DNA of 57,139 nucleotides from Burkholderia singularis (GTDB taxonomy: Bacteria > Pseudomonadota > Gammaproteobacteria > Burkholderiales > Burkholderiaceae), in assembly GCF_900176645.1 (NCBI RefSeq), contig NZ_FXAN01000110.1, forward strand, positions 1 through 57,139, in the 5' to 3' direction. The first letter of the stretch is position 1. The number at the start of each line of letters is the position of its first letter. A program made the position numbers and the translations under genes. Shown here in pieces: positions 8,716-17,019 of this stretch. Under the pieces are notes generated by a model that saw only the letters and a program-made list of their open reading frames with translations, searched no databases and was not told the origin of the DNA.

Positions 8716-9852
8716 ATGATGAACATTGCCGCATCCGCTGCCGCGCCCGCGGCCGGCCGCACGCTCGCGCCCGACGAACTGCGCGACGCGTTCCTGCGCC
8801 TGAAGGAAACCCGCAAGCTGCGCAACCGCGACGCCGCGCAATTGCTCGGCGTCAGCGAGGGCGAAGCGCTCGCGGCGTTCGCGGGCGAACGCGTCGTGCG
8901 GCTCGAGCCGAGTTTCATCGAGCTGTTCGAGGAAATGCCGCGGCTGCGCGGCATCATGGCGCTGACGCGCAATGCGGCCGCCATCCACGAGAAAGACGGC
9001 GCATTCGAGCAGATGAGCCACGACGGCCCGGTGGGCTTCGCACTCGGCGCGATCGATCTGCGGATTTTCTATCGACACTGGGCATCGGGCTTTGCCGTTC
9101 ACGAGCCGGCCGCGCACGGGACGATGAAAAGCCTGCAATTCTTCGATACGCACGGCCATGCGGTACATAAGGTTTATCTGCGCAAGCACAGTGATCACGC
9201 CGCATTCGATGCGTTCGTGTCGCGCTGGCGCACACCGGCGCAAAACACGCTGCTCGCCGTCGAACCTGAACCGGCCGCGCTCGCCGAGAGGCCCGACGAA
9301 GCAATCGACGTTGCCGGCCTGCGCGCCGCGTGGGATGCGATGACCGATACGCATGCATTCCATGGCATGCTCGGCCGTTTCGGCGTCACGCGCACGCAAG
9401 CGTTGCGGCTTGCCGGCGCACAACGCGCGCGGCGCGTCGCGCCCGATGCCACGCGCCGCGTGCTCGAGCGCGCGGCGCTGAGCCGGCTGCCGATCATGAT
9501 TTTCGTCGGCAATCGCGGGATGATCCAGATCCATACCGGGCCCGTCGGGAACATCCGTCGCACCGGGCCGTGGATCAACGTGCTCGACGAGGGTTTCAAC
9601 TTGCATTTGCGCGGCGATCTTATCGCGTCGGCATGGGTCGTGACCAAGCCGACGAGCGACGGCCCCGTCACGTCGCTCGAACTGTTCGACACCGCCGGCG
9701 AATCGATCGCGATGCTGTTCGGCGCACGCAAACCGGGGCAACCGGAATTGACGGGCTGGCGGGAACTCGTCGGCGCGCTGCAAACGGCGTTCGACGCGAA
9801 CGCCGATGCACGCGTCGATGCGCATGTCGGCGAAGCCGGAGCGAAGCGATGA
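8716..9852 (+). CDS. hmuS: Hemin-degrading factor HmuS (HemS/ChuS family)
   Basis: About 378 residues with two tandem HemS-like halves: ELRDAFLRLKETRKLRNRDAAQLLGVSEGE opens the first, and HAFHGMLGRFGVTRTQALRLAG opens the second, with IHTGPVGNIRRTGPWINVLD in the second half and the matching IHEKDGAFEQMSHDGPVG region in the first. Family members bind cytoplasmic heme and pass it on or degrade it. The ATG at 8716 has GAGGA eight bases upstream; a second possible ATG at 8668 overlaps the hmuR stop codon and would add 16 residues. The gene overlaps the next start (ATGA at 9849). Confidence 0.92.
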   Translation: MMNIAASAAAPAAGRTLAPDELRDAFLRLKETRKLRNRDAAQLLGVSEGEALAAFAGERVVRLEPSFIELFEEMPRLRGIMALTRNAAAIHEKDGAFEQMSHDGPVGFALGAIDLRIFYRHWASGFAVHEPAAHGTMKSLQFFDTHGHAVHKVYLRKHSDHAAFDAFVSRWRTPAQNTLLAVEPEPAALAERPDEAIDVAGLRAAWDAMTDTHAFHGMLGRFGVTRTQALRLAGAQRARRVAPDATRRVLERAALSRLPIMIFVGNRGMIQIHTGPVGNIRRTGPWINVLDEGFNLHLRGDLIASAWVVTKPTSDGPVTSLELFDTAGESIAMLFGARKPGQPELTGWRELVGALQTAFDANADARVDAHVGEAGAKR

Positions 9853-10778
9853 GCGGCGCGCGCATCGATATGCGCCGCCGCAAGTGCCTCACTGGCGCAG
9901 GCGTGCTGGCGCTGGCCGCCGTCAATCCGCGCACGCTTGCGCACACGCCGCCCCAAACGAGCCTGCGTCCTCAGCGCGTCATCGCGATCGGCGGCTCGAT
10001 CGCCGAGACGATCTATGCATTGGACGGCGCGCGCAACGCGCATCACGAACTCGTCGGCGCCGATACGACATGCACGTATCCGGATGCCGCACGCCGCTTG
10101 CCGAAAGTCGGCTACCAGCGCGCGTTATCGGCGGAAGGATTGCTGTCGCTGCGGCCCGATCTCGTACTCGCCTCGTCGCAGGCCGGACCGCCCGACGCGC
10201 TCGCGCAACTCGGGCGTGCCGGCGTGACGGTCAAGACGTTCGACGACACCCACGATGTCGAATCGGTGCGCCGCAAGATTCGCGGCATCGCGCAGGCACT
10301 TTCGCTCACGCAAGCGGGCGATGCGCTGCTCGCACGCTTCGAGCGCGATTGGCGGGCGAGCGTCGCACGCGTCGAGGCCGCGCCGCCCCGCACAACGCAA
10401 CGCACCCCCGCGCGCGTGCTGTTCGTGCTCAACCACACCGGCAATCAAGCGCTCGTCGCCGGCCGGCAAACCGCCGCCGATGCAATGATCCGCTACGCAG
10501 GCGCACGCAACGCGATGGCCGGCTTCGATCACTACAAACCGCTGAACGCCGAGGCGCTGGTCAGCGCTGCACCGGACGTGGTGCTGATCACGGACGAAGG
10601 GTTGCAGGCGCTCGGCGGCAGCGACGCGCTATGGGCCGCGCCCGGCTTCGCGGCGACGCCGGCCGCGCGCGCACGGCGCATCGTTGCGCTCGACGCATTG
10701 TTTCTGCTCGGCTTCGGGCCGCGCCTGCCGCAAGCGGTTGCCGAGTTGCAGCGCCGGCTGAACACCGCCCTCGTATGA
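9849..10778 (+). CDS. hmuT: Periplasmic heme-binding protein HmuT
   Basis: A 309-residue ABC-transporter binding protein of the siderophore/heme/B12 class (two lobes joined by a long helix). The N-terminus has an RRRK cluster then LTGAGVLALAAV, an export signal, possibly Tat-type. The mature protein begins RVIAIGGSIAETIYALD, the usual family opening, and includes GLLSLRPDLVLASSQAGPPD and VLFVLNHTGNQALVAGRQTAAD. It delivers heme from HmuR to the HmuUV permease. Its start overlaps the hmuS stop (ATGA), and its own stop overlaps an unexplained 135-codon frame. Confidence 0.92.
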   Translation: MSGARIDMRRRKCLTGAGVLALAAVNPRTLAHTPPQTSLRPQRVIAIGGSIAETIYALDGARNAHHELVGADTTCTYPDAARRLPKVGYQRALSAEGLLSLRPDLVLASSQAGPPDALAQLGRAGVTVKTFDDTHDVESVRRKIRGIAQALSLTQAGDALLARFERDWRASVARVEAAPPRTTQRTPARVLFVLNHTGNQALVAGRQTAADAMIRYAGARNAMAGFDHYKPLNAEALVSAAPDVVLITDEGLQALGGSDALWAAPGFAATPAARARRIVALDALFLLGFGPRLPQAVAELQRRLNTALV

Positions 10779-11182
10779 ACGCGCGCGCTCACATCGCCGT
10801 GGCTATGCCGGATTCGATGGATCTTTCGGATTCCATTGTATTTTTGTCGACGACGCGCCGGTCGCCGGGTTCGGCACGCTTAATGCATTCGATAGATTCG
10901 ACGCAATCGCGAAAGATGCGTTTGGTGAATCCGGCGTGTCTAATGCACGCCGCTCGGCGCGTCTTGCGTGCCGCACACAGGCACGGCCGCCGCGCGCCAC
11001 TGCGCCCGCCCCGTTCAGCCCATTACGTATTCAATTCGCGCATCTTCGCCGCATCGAGCGAACCCGCGCGGCCTGCCCGTTTTGCATCACGCATGACAAA
11101 ACAACCGCCCCCTGCCGCGCGGCACATCGCGCTGGCTGATCATCTTCCACCGCAGCGCCATCGCCGCACCCCGTTGAGATGA
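10775..11182 (+). CDS. Unexplained 135-codon frame bridging hmuT and hmuU
   Basis: The frame starts with an ATG overlapping the hmuT stop (ATGA at 10775) and ends with a TGA overlapping the hmuU ATG (11179-11182), so translation could run without a break through the operon. The predicted product, starting MNARAHIAVAMPDSMDLSD, is rich in Arg, Ala, Pro and His with no domain, signal peptide or membrane helix that I recognise, and its composition is like a non-coding frame. It may be a real small protein, a decayed gene, or an RNA spacer that keeps ribosomes loaded. An imperfect inverted repeat lies inside it. Other hmu operons usually have hmuT and hmuU adjacent. Confidence 0.3.
   Translation: MNARAHIAVAMPDSMDLSDSIVFLSTTRRSPGSARLMHSIDSTQSRKMRLVNPACLMHAARRVLRAAHRHGRRAPLRPPRSAHYVFNSRIFAASSEPARPARFASRMTKQPPPAARHIALADHLPPQRHRRTPLR
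10807..10935. repeat. Long-armed inverted repeat inside the hmuT-hmuU gap
   Basis: GCCGGATTC (10807-10815) pairs with GAATCCGGC (10927-10935), and further in ATCTTTCG (10820-10827) pairs with CGAAAGAT (10911-10918). The two paired blocks are in the correct order to form one interrupted stem enclosing about 83 bases. It could be an mRNA processing or attenuation structure within the operon, or the relic of an inserted element. Confidence 0.4.
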
Positions 11183-12309
11183 GACCCGCCATCCGCTCCC
11201 CGTCGGCCGATTCGGCACGTCCCGTGCCGCTCATCGAATCCGCACCCGCCAACGCCGCCCCCAACGCGCATCGCCGGCGACGCGCCCTCCGCACGCTCAC
11301 CGCGCTCGCGCTGGCACTCGCGCTTGCCGCGATCGCCGCGCTCTGCATCGGCGCTTATCCGCTCACGCCCGCACAATTGTTCGACGCGCTTACGGCCTCC
11401 GATACGCTGCTGTCGAGCGACCCCATGTTGCGACAAGCGCGAGCGGTGCTGCTGGAAATCCGCGCACCGCGTGTCGCGCTCGCGTCGCTGGTCGGCGCCG
11501 GTTTCGGCATGGCCGGGGCAGCCACGCAAGCGCTGTTTCGCAATCCGCTTGCCGATCCGGCCTTGATCGGCGTATCGAGCGGCGCGGCGCTCGGGGCATC
11601 GGCGTTGATCGTGCTCGGGCCGGGCATCGTCGCGGGGCCGGTCGCGCCCGGCTATCTGCCGATTGCTGCGTTCGCGGGCGCGCTCGGCGTCGCGGCACTC
11701 ATCCACCGGTTCGCGGCAACGCGCGGCCAGCTCGCGCTGCCGCTACTGCTGCTTGCCGGCATCGCGATCAATGCGCTCTGCGGCTCGACGATCGGACTGC
11801 TGACTTATTTCGCCAATGACACGCAGTTGCGCTCGTTGACGTTTTGGAGCCTCGGCAGCGTGGGAGGCGCGCAATGGCGCACGATCGTCGCGATCACACC
11901 GTTCGCGCTCGTCGGCTGCGCGCTGCTCGCACGTGAGCGGCACGCGCTGAACGCACTGCAGCTCGGCGAAACGCAGGCGCAGCATCTCGGCGTGCCGGTG
12001 TTGCGCGTGAAGCGCCGCGTAATCGTCGGCACCGCGTTATGCATAGGCTCGCTCGTCTCGTGTACCGGCATGATCGGTTTCATCGGGATGATCGCGCCGC
12101 ATTGGGTGCGGCTCGCGGTCGGCCCCGACCAGCGGATCGCGATGCCGGGCGCGGCGCTGCTCGGCGCGCTCGTCGCGCTCTGCGCCGATCTGGCAGCACG
12201 AACGCTCGCCGCGCCGGCCGAGATTCCACTGGGCATCCTCACCGCGCTGCTCGGCGCACCGTTTTTCCTCGCGCTGCTGTGGAAACAGCGCGCCGCGCTT
12301 GGCGCTTGA
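11179..12309 (+). CDS. hmuU: Heme ABC transporter permease HmuU (FecCD family)
   Basis: A 376-residue inner-membrane protein with about nine to ten hydrophobic segments and the FecCD signatures RAPRVALASLVGAGFGMAG (start of the conserved core), QALFRNPLADPALIGVSSGAALG and, near the end, GMIGFIGMIAPHWVRLAVGPD. It has a long, Ala/Pro-rich cytoplasmic N-terminus before the first helix (TLTALALALALAAIAALCIGAY). It pairs with HmuV to move heme from HmuT into the cytoplasm. The ATG at 11179 is the first plausible start and overlaps the end of the preceding 135-codon frame. Confidence 0.93.
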   Translation: MRPAIRSPSADSARPVPLIESAPANAAPNAHRRRRALRTLTALALALALAAIAALCIGAYPLTPAQLFDALTASDTLLSSDPMLRQARAVLLEIRAPRVALASLVGAGFGMAGAATQALFRNPLADPALIGVSSGAALGASALIVLGPGIVAGPVAPGYLPIAAFAGALGVAALIHRFAATRGQLALPLLLLAGIAINALCGSTIGLLTYFANDTQLRSLTFWSLGSVGGAQWRTIVAITPFALVGCALLARERHALNALQLGETQAQHLGVPVLRVKRRVIVGTALCIGSLVSCTGMIGFIGMIAPHWVRLAVGPDQRIAMPGAALLGALVALCADLAARTLAAPAEIPLGILTALLGAPFFLALLWKQRAALGA

Positions 12310-12325
12310 CACTGCGAATAGAATC

Positions 12326-13144
12326 ATGCTGACCGCCGATCATCTTCACGTTATCCGTGGTGACAACACCATCCTCCGCGATCTGTCGATTCGCATCGTC
12401 CCCGGCCGCGTCACCGCCCTGCTCGGACGCAACGGCGCAGGCAAAAGCACGCTGCTCGAAGTACTGGCGGGCGATTTGAAAGCCTCAGGCGTGGCGTGCA
12501 ACGCGACGCTCCGCGGCGCGGTGACGCTCAACGGCGAACCGCTCGGCAAGATCCCCGCGCCGCGTCTCGCGCGGTTGCGCGCGGTGCTGCCGCAAGCGTC
12601 GTTGCCTGCGTTCCCGTTCAGCGTGTTGGAAATCGTGCGGCTCGGCCGCTACCCTCACGCGCGGCGCACCGGCGCGCTCACGCGGGAAGACAACGATATC
12701 GCGTCGCAAGCGCTCGCACTCGCCGGCGCGGCGGCGCTCGGCCCCCGCGACGTCACGACGCTTTCGGGCGGAGAGTTGGCGCGGGTGCAGTTCGCGCGCG
12801 CCATCGCGCAACTCTGGCCGAGCGGCGCATCCGCGAGCGCGGCGCGCTATCTGCTGCTGGATGAGCCCACCGCCGCACTCGATCTCGCACATCAGCACCA
12901 AGTGCTCGCTCTGTCGCGATATCTGGCCCGCGAATGGAACATCGGCGTCCTGACGATCATGCATGATCCGAATCTCGCCGCTCGCCATGCAGACCGGCTC
13001 GCGCTGCTCGCAAACGGCGCGATCATCGCCGATGACGCGCCCGCCGAGGTGATGCGCGCCGATCTGTTCGAGCGTTGTTACGGGTTTCGTGTGAAGCTCG
13101 TCGATGCGGGAGACGGTGCGACGCCGATCGTCGTGCCTGCATGA
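12326..13144 (+). CDS. hmuV: Heme ABC transporter ATPase HmuV
   Basis: A 272-residue ABC ATPase with Walker A GRNGAGKS (residues 34-41), the signature LSGGELARVQFARA, Walker B YLLLDEPTAALD and the H-loop IMHDPNLAARHADR. HmuV proteins use LSGGE followed by ARVQFARAIAQLW as seen here. The ATG at 12326 follows the hmuU stop by 16 bases with only a weak ribosome site; a TTG at 12299 inside hmuU is possible. Last gene of the heme operon. Confidence 0.93.
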   Translation: MLTADHLHVIRGDNTILRDLSIRIVPGRVTALLGRNGAGKSTLLEVLAGDLKASGVACNATLRGAVTLNGEPLGKIPAPRLARLRAVLPQASLPAFPFSVLEIVRLGRYPHARRTGALTREDNDIASQALALAGAAALGPRDVTTLSGGELARVQFARAIAQLWPSGASASAARYLLLDEPTAALDLAHQHQVLALSRYLAREWNIGVLTIMHDPNLAARHADRLALLANGAIIADDAPAEVMRADLFERCYGFRVKLVDAGDGATPIVVPA

Positions 13145-13515
13145 ACGCGTCGACGGTATGTCCGGGCGGCGCTTGCCGCTCATGATTCCTCCGTCGGCGC
13201 AACGCGCGCCGAGCGGTTCGGGCGTCACGATGCATCCATGCCGGGCCGATCGCTGCGGGGACGGCGCAACGTCCGTCATCAAGCTCGCGTATGCGTGCGG
13301 CAGATTGCGCTGATAACCATGCTCACGCACCATGCCCGACGCGCGCCGTGCTTGCATCGACGCGATACGCGCCGAGCCGTGCGCACACCTCCAGCATTCC
13401 ACCGCAAACGTCGGCGATGAAAACGATGAGCGCACTTGTGCCGTCGCCGGATCAACACCTCCGTCACGGCAGCCATATGCAGGCCCGATCGGCACGTGCC
13501 GAGCAGGCCTCCCCA
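13145..13515. other. Intergenic region after hmuV
   Basis: About 370 bases between the convergent ends of hmuV and the TRIC-type gene. I see no convincing gene, RNA or clear terminator; short frames on both strands have random composition. Confidence 0.5.
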
Positions 13516-14124
13516 TCAGCCTGCGTCGAGCGGACCAAACGCCTTCATCCGCCAGCCTCGCCACACGGCCAGCATGCGCAACGCGAATCCGCTCAGCAGC
13601 GCCGCAATGGTTGCGATGCCGTGCGGCGCGTCAAGCGCCTGCAATCCGATATACAGCGCGCCCGTCAGCAGCGCGATGCTCGCATATAGCTCCTTGCGCA
13701 GCACGAGCGGCACTTCGTTACACAGCAAATCGCGCAGCATCCCGCCGCAAACGCCCGTGATCGCGCCTGCCAGCACGATCACGACCGGACTGGGGATGAC
13801 GCTCGCCGCGACATCGCAGCCGATGATCGAAAACGCGGCGAGCCCAAGCGCGTCGACGGCGGTGAACCACGACTTCAAGCGCGCCACGTGCGTCGCAGTC
13901 ATCGACGCGAATGTCGCCGCCGCCAGCGTCAGCAGCAAGTATTCCGGATGCGCGATCCAGGTCAGCGGATAGCGGCCGAGCAGCACGTCGCGCACCGTAC
14001 CGCCGCCCAACGCGGTCACCGCACCGACGAAGGCCAGACCGAAGCGGTCCATGCCGCGCTGCATCGCCATCAGCGCACCCGACATCGCCTCCGCGACGAT
14101 CGCAATCAGATAGAGCGTATGCAT
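13516..14124 (-). CDS. TRIC/UPF0126-type membrane protein (YicG/YadS-like)
   Basis: A 202-residue protein with seven hydrophobic segments and an internal duplication: ALGGGTVRDVLLGR (residues 38-51) in the first half is echoed by GVCGGMLRDLL in the second. These two Gly-rich kinks define the prokaryotic trimeric intracellular cation channel family (UPF0126), some of whose members have also been described as glycine transporters. It starts MHTLYLIAIVAEAMSGAL at 14124. It is 12 bases downstream of a small 74-codon frame in the same direction, and that unit is divergent from an ArgP-like regulator. Confidence 0.9.
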   Translation of the reverse strand: MHTLYLIAIVAEAMSGALMAMQRGMDRFGLAFVGAVTALGGGTVRDVLLGRYPLTWIAHPEYLLLTLAAATFASMTATHVARLKSWFTAVDALGLAAFSIIGCDVAASVIPSPVVIVLAGAITGVCGGMLRDLLCNEVPLVLRKELYASIALLTGALYIGLQALDAPHGIATIAALLSGFALRMLAVWRGWRMKAFGPLDAG

Positions 14125-14136
14125 TCGATCCGCCGC

Positions 14137-14361
14137 TCAGCCGACGGTACGAAACCATTCGATCACGCAGGCGCGTTCGGCCGCGTCGATCCCGGGCGCT
14201 GTCTTCGCGATGGCGGCGGCGGCACCCGCGCGTGCGCGTGCGCCGGCGTCGGCCGCGCGATGCGCCGGCATGCACCGCAAGCGCGGCTGGCGCACGGGCT
14301 CGCGCGGCAGCGCTGCATTGCGCGCTGCATTCGGCATCGCATTCGGCCTGCGGTCGATCAT
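14137..14361 (-). CDS. Small basic hypothetical protein upstream of the TRIC gene
   Basis: A 74-residue frame starting MIDRRPNAMPNAARNAALPR and ending IDAAERACVIEWFRTVG. AGAAGGATCACGAC precedes the ATG at 14361, a good ribosome site, and the frame ends 12 bases before the TRIC start. The middle is Ala/Arg-rich and disordered-looking, but the C-terminal ERACVIEWFRTV has the look of a conserved helix. I do not recognise a family. Confidence 0.45.
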   Translation of the reverse strand: MIDRRPNAMPNAARNAALPREPVRQPRLRCMPAHRAADAGARARAGAAAAIAKTAPGIDAAERACVIEWFRTVG

Positions 14362-14522
14362 GTCGTGATCCTTCTCTTTTTCGTATCCATGCGGCAGTGA
14401 AAAATGGGTTGAACAGCTCGCCGTACAACCCGCCGATGCAGCCTCGGCACTGAAAACCGGCAAGATTATCCAGCCGCGGGCGTGCGCACGGATTGTCGAG
14501 CAGCGATGCCGTATTCGCTACA

Positions 14523-14544
14523 ATATTTAGCCGAAGTTAAATAT
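14523..14544. promoter_or_regulatory. Palindrome upstream of argP-like gene, candidate LysR operator
   Basis: ATATTTA at 14523-14529 is matched after 8 bases by TAAATAT at 14538-14544, a perfect inverted repeat of the T-N11-A type bound by LysR regulators. It lies 53-74 bases before the argP start codon in the divergent interval. Confidence 0.5.
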
Positions 14545-14596
14545 GCTAAATTTTTCTTAGAATTTCGCATGGCCTAAACCACTCCATCCGCAACCC

Positions 14597-15586
14597 ATGA
14601 CGATCGATCCCAAACAGGCGGCAGCGCTGCTCGCCGTCGCGGACACCGGCAGTTTCGAGCAGGCGGCGGCGCGGCTGCACGTCACGGCGTCGGCGGTCAC
14701 CCAGCGCGTGCGGGCACTGGAGACGAGCATCGGCGCGCCGCTTTTGCTCCGCACGCGCCCATGCCGGCCGACGGCCACCGGTCAACGCGTGCTGCAGCAT
14801 CTGCGCCGCCTCGCGCTGCTGCATGCGGATCTGCAAGCCGATCTCGCCGCAGAGCACGGCTCGACCATCGCAGTGACCATCGCGCTCAATTCGGACAGCC
14901 TCGGATCGTGGTTTCTGCCCGCGTTGACGTCAGTGCTCGCCGGAGAGCGGATGCTGTTCGAACTGATCGTCGAGGATCAGGACCACACCTATGCGCTGCT
15001 CGAAAGCGGCATGGCGATCGGCTGCGTGACCACCGAAAGCAAGCCGATGCGCGGCTGCACGGCGACGCCGCTCGGCTCGATGCGCTACCGGCTGCTCGCC
15101 GCGACCGGGTTCGCCGCACGCTGGTTTCCCGACGGCCTGACGCGCACGGGCGCGCGCCAAGCGCCAATCGTCGCGCACAGCCGGCGCGACGCGCTGCAAT
15201 TCTCGTTTTTAAAGGAACGGCTCGGCTTGCCCGAAGGCGCGTTTGCGTGCCACTACGTGCCCGGCACGCACGCTCACTTCGCCGCCGTGCGGCACGGCCT
15301 AGGCTACGCGATGGTGCCCGAGCTGCTGCTCGATTCGCGGCCGCTCGCGAAACAGGGTCTCGTCGATCTCGCGCCGGGACGTGTGACGGACGTATCGTTA
15401 TATTGGCACGCATGGGCCGTGCAGTCGCCCACGATGGAATCGCTGTCTGCGCGCGTCGTCGACGCGGCACGGCGCCTGCTCGCGCCGCCGCTTGCCGCCG
15501 GCACGGCTCGCGCGCCCGGCAACACCGGCGCGCTGGCCGCGCGAGGCGCCGGCATCACGCGCGCGAACGCGCGAAGTAAGCGCTGA
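14597..15586 (+). CDS. argP: LysR-family regulator, ArgP/LysG type
   Basis: A 329-residue LysR-type regulator. The N-terminal helix-turn-helix covers TGSFEQAAARLHVTASAVTQRVRALE (about residues 17-42), and the segment IGAPLLLRTRPCRPTATGQ is the ArgP/LysG variant, a family that senses lysine or arginine and usually controls the exporter LysE/ArgO. The effector domain includes SMRYRLLAATGFAARWFPDG. The C-terminus is extended by about 30 Ala/Gly/Arg residues and overlaps the end of the convergent ltaE by 32 bases. No lysE-like gene is adjacent; the divergent neighbours are the 74-aa frame and the TRIC-type channel. Confidence 0.85.
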   Translation: MTIDPKQAAALLAVADTGSFEQAAARLHVTASAVTQRVRALETSIGAPLLLRTRPCRPTATGQRVLQHLRRLALLHADLQADLAAEHGSTIAVTIALNSDSLGSWFLPALTSVLAGERMLFELIVEDQDHTYALLESGMAIGCVTTESKPMRGCTATPLGSMRYRLLAATGFAARWFPDGLTRTGARQAPIVAHSRRDALQFSFLKERLGLPEGAFACHYVPGTHAHFAAVRHGLGYAMVPELLLDSRPLAKQGLVDLAPGRVTDVSLYWHAWAVQSPTMESLSARVVDAARRLLAPPLAAGTARAPGNTGALAARGAGITRANARSKR

Positions 15587-16568
15587 TTGCGTCGACGACC
15601 GTATCGATATCGTCGCGCGACACGTCGAGATGCGTGACGAAGCGTGTCGAATAGAGCATTTGCGTGAGTATCCCCCGCGCCTTCAGCCACGTTTCGAGCG
15701 GCGCGCAATCGGCTTCGGGAAGCTGCGCGAACACCATGTTCGTCGCCTGCGACAGCACCTTGATCTCGCCGATCCGCGCAAGCCCCTGCGCGAGATGCCC
15801 GGCGTTCGCATGATCGTCGGCAAGGCGCTCGACATTGTGTTCGAGCGCATACAGGCAGGCCGCGGCGAGCAGGCCCGCCTGCCGCATGCCGCCGCCCAGC
15901 ATCTTGCGCCAGCGGCGCGCCTGCGCGATCAACTCGCGGCTGCCGACGAGCACCGAGCCGACCGGCGCGCCGAGCCCCTTTGAGAAGCAGATCGAGACCG
16001 TATCGAACGGCGCGCAGTGCTCGGCAAGCGAGCGCCCCGACGCCACTGCCGCGTTGCATACGCGCGCGCCGTCCAGATGCGTCGCGAGTCCGTGGCGGCG
16101 CGCGAGCGCGGCCGCTTCTTCGACATAGCCGGCAGGCAACACCTTGCCGCCGATCGTGTTCTCGAGCGCGAGCACGCGCGTGCGCGCGAAATGATCGTCG
16201 AGCGGCTTGATCGCGGCGGCGATCTTGTCGAGCGGCAAGGTGCCGTCGGCCGCGTTCTCGATCGGCTGCGGCTGAATGCTGCCGAGCACCGCCGCGCCGC
16301 CGCCTTCGTATCGATACGTATGCGCCGCCTGCCCGACGATGTATTCGTCGCCGCGGCCGCAATGCGTCATCAGCGCCACGAGATTGCTCTGCGTGCCGCT
16401 CGGGCAGAAGAGCCCCGCCTCCTTGCCCGCGCGCTCGGCAACGGCGGCCTGCAAACGCTGCACAGTGGGATCGTCGCCCCATACATCGTCGCCCACTTCG
16501 GCGGCCGTCATTGCGGCCAGCATCGGCGCGCTCGGGCGCGTTACGGTATCGCTGCGTAAATCGATCAT
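15555..16568 (-). CDS. ltaE: Low-specificity L-threonine aldolase
   Basis: A 337-residue PLP enzyme that splits L-threonine and L-allo-threonine to glycine and acetaldehyde. It starts MIDLRSDTVTRPSAPMLAAM, and has EVGDDVWGDDPTV (residues 24-36), FCPSGTQSN (54-62), LENTIGGKVLP, HLDGARVCNAAVA and the PLP lysine in SICFSKGLGAPVG (Lys197). Length and all motifs are complete. The ATG at 16568 begins the conserved domain; CAGGT lies just upstream. It is a single-gene unit whose 3' end overlaps the convergent argP. Confidence 0.95.
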   Translation of the reverse strand: MIDLRSDTVTRPSAPMLAAMTAAEVGDDVWGDDPTVQRLQAAVAERAGKEAGLFCPSGTQSNLVALMTHCGRGDEYIVGQAAHTYRYEGGGAAVLGSIQPQPIENAADGTLPLDKIAAAIKPLDDHFARTRVLALENTIGGKVLPAGYVEEAAALARRHGLATHLDGARVCNAAVASGRSLAEHCAPFDTVSICFSKGLGAPVGSVLVGSRELIAQARRWRKMLGGGMRQAGLLAAACLYALEHNVERLADDHANAGHLAQGLARIGEIKVLSQATNMVFAQLPEADCAPLETWLKARGILTQMLYSTRFVTHLDVSRDDIDTVVDAISAYFARSRA

Positions 16569-16828
16569 CTGGTTACCTGTCGGAGTTTCGTCGAAAAAAG
16601 CGCCCGCGCACGGTGAAGCGAGATGTCGAGTGTACGCAATTCGCGCGGATGCCGCCGAACCTGGCATGACGGCATCCGCGCGCCGCCGGTCGCGCACGCT
16701 CACCGACGCCGCCGGCAGCCCAACGGCCTGCCCGAAGTCCCAGTCATTCGCTTCGCTGCGGCGCGGTGTATTGCCGCACGTGCGTCATCCCGCCGCGCCG
16801 CGCACCATGCCTGCCAAACACATCGAAT

Positions 16829-16842
16829 TTGATATCAATCAA
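16829..16842 (+). promoter_or_regulatory. Perfect ANR/FNR box upstream of cioA
   Basis: TTGAT-ATCA-ATCAA at 16829-16842 is an exact match to the FNR/ANR consensus TTGAT-N4-ATCAA. It stands in an AT-rich patch about 180 bases before the cioA start. A -10-like GATTAT at 16864-16869 would put transcription start near 16876, placing the box at about -41, the activating position for FNR-type proteins. Confidence 0.7.
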
Positions 16843-17019
16843 CGATTTAGATCGATAAACCTCGATTATTCGCTGGACATCTGCGACGAGTTGGCGCATT
16901 TCGCACCGCAACACAGCGCTCCATACTTCGGACCAACCCTTGCGCCGCCACGCCGCGCGCCCGGCGCAGGGTCCGCCGGCAGCCCCGCCGACGGGTATCG
17001 TCCCCTACGGTCTACTCGC

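Noticed and set aside
16276..17019. Upstream in-frame extension of cioA by about 248 codons
   Set aside because: It lies antisense to ltaE and over the ANR promoter region; the conserved oxidase starts at the ATG at 17020.
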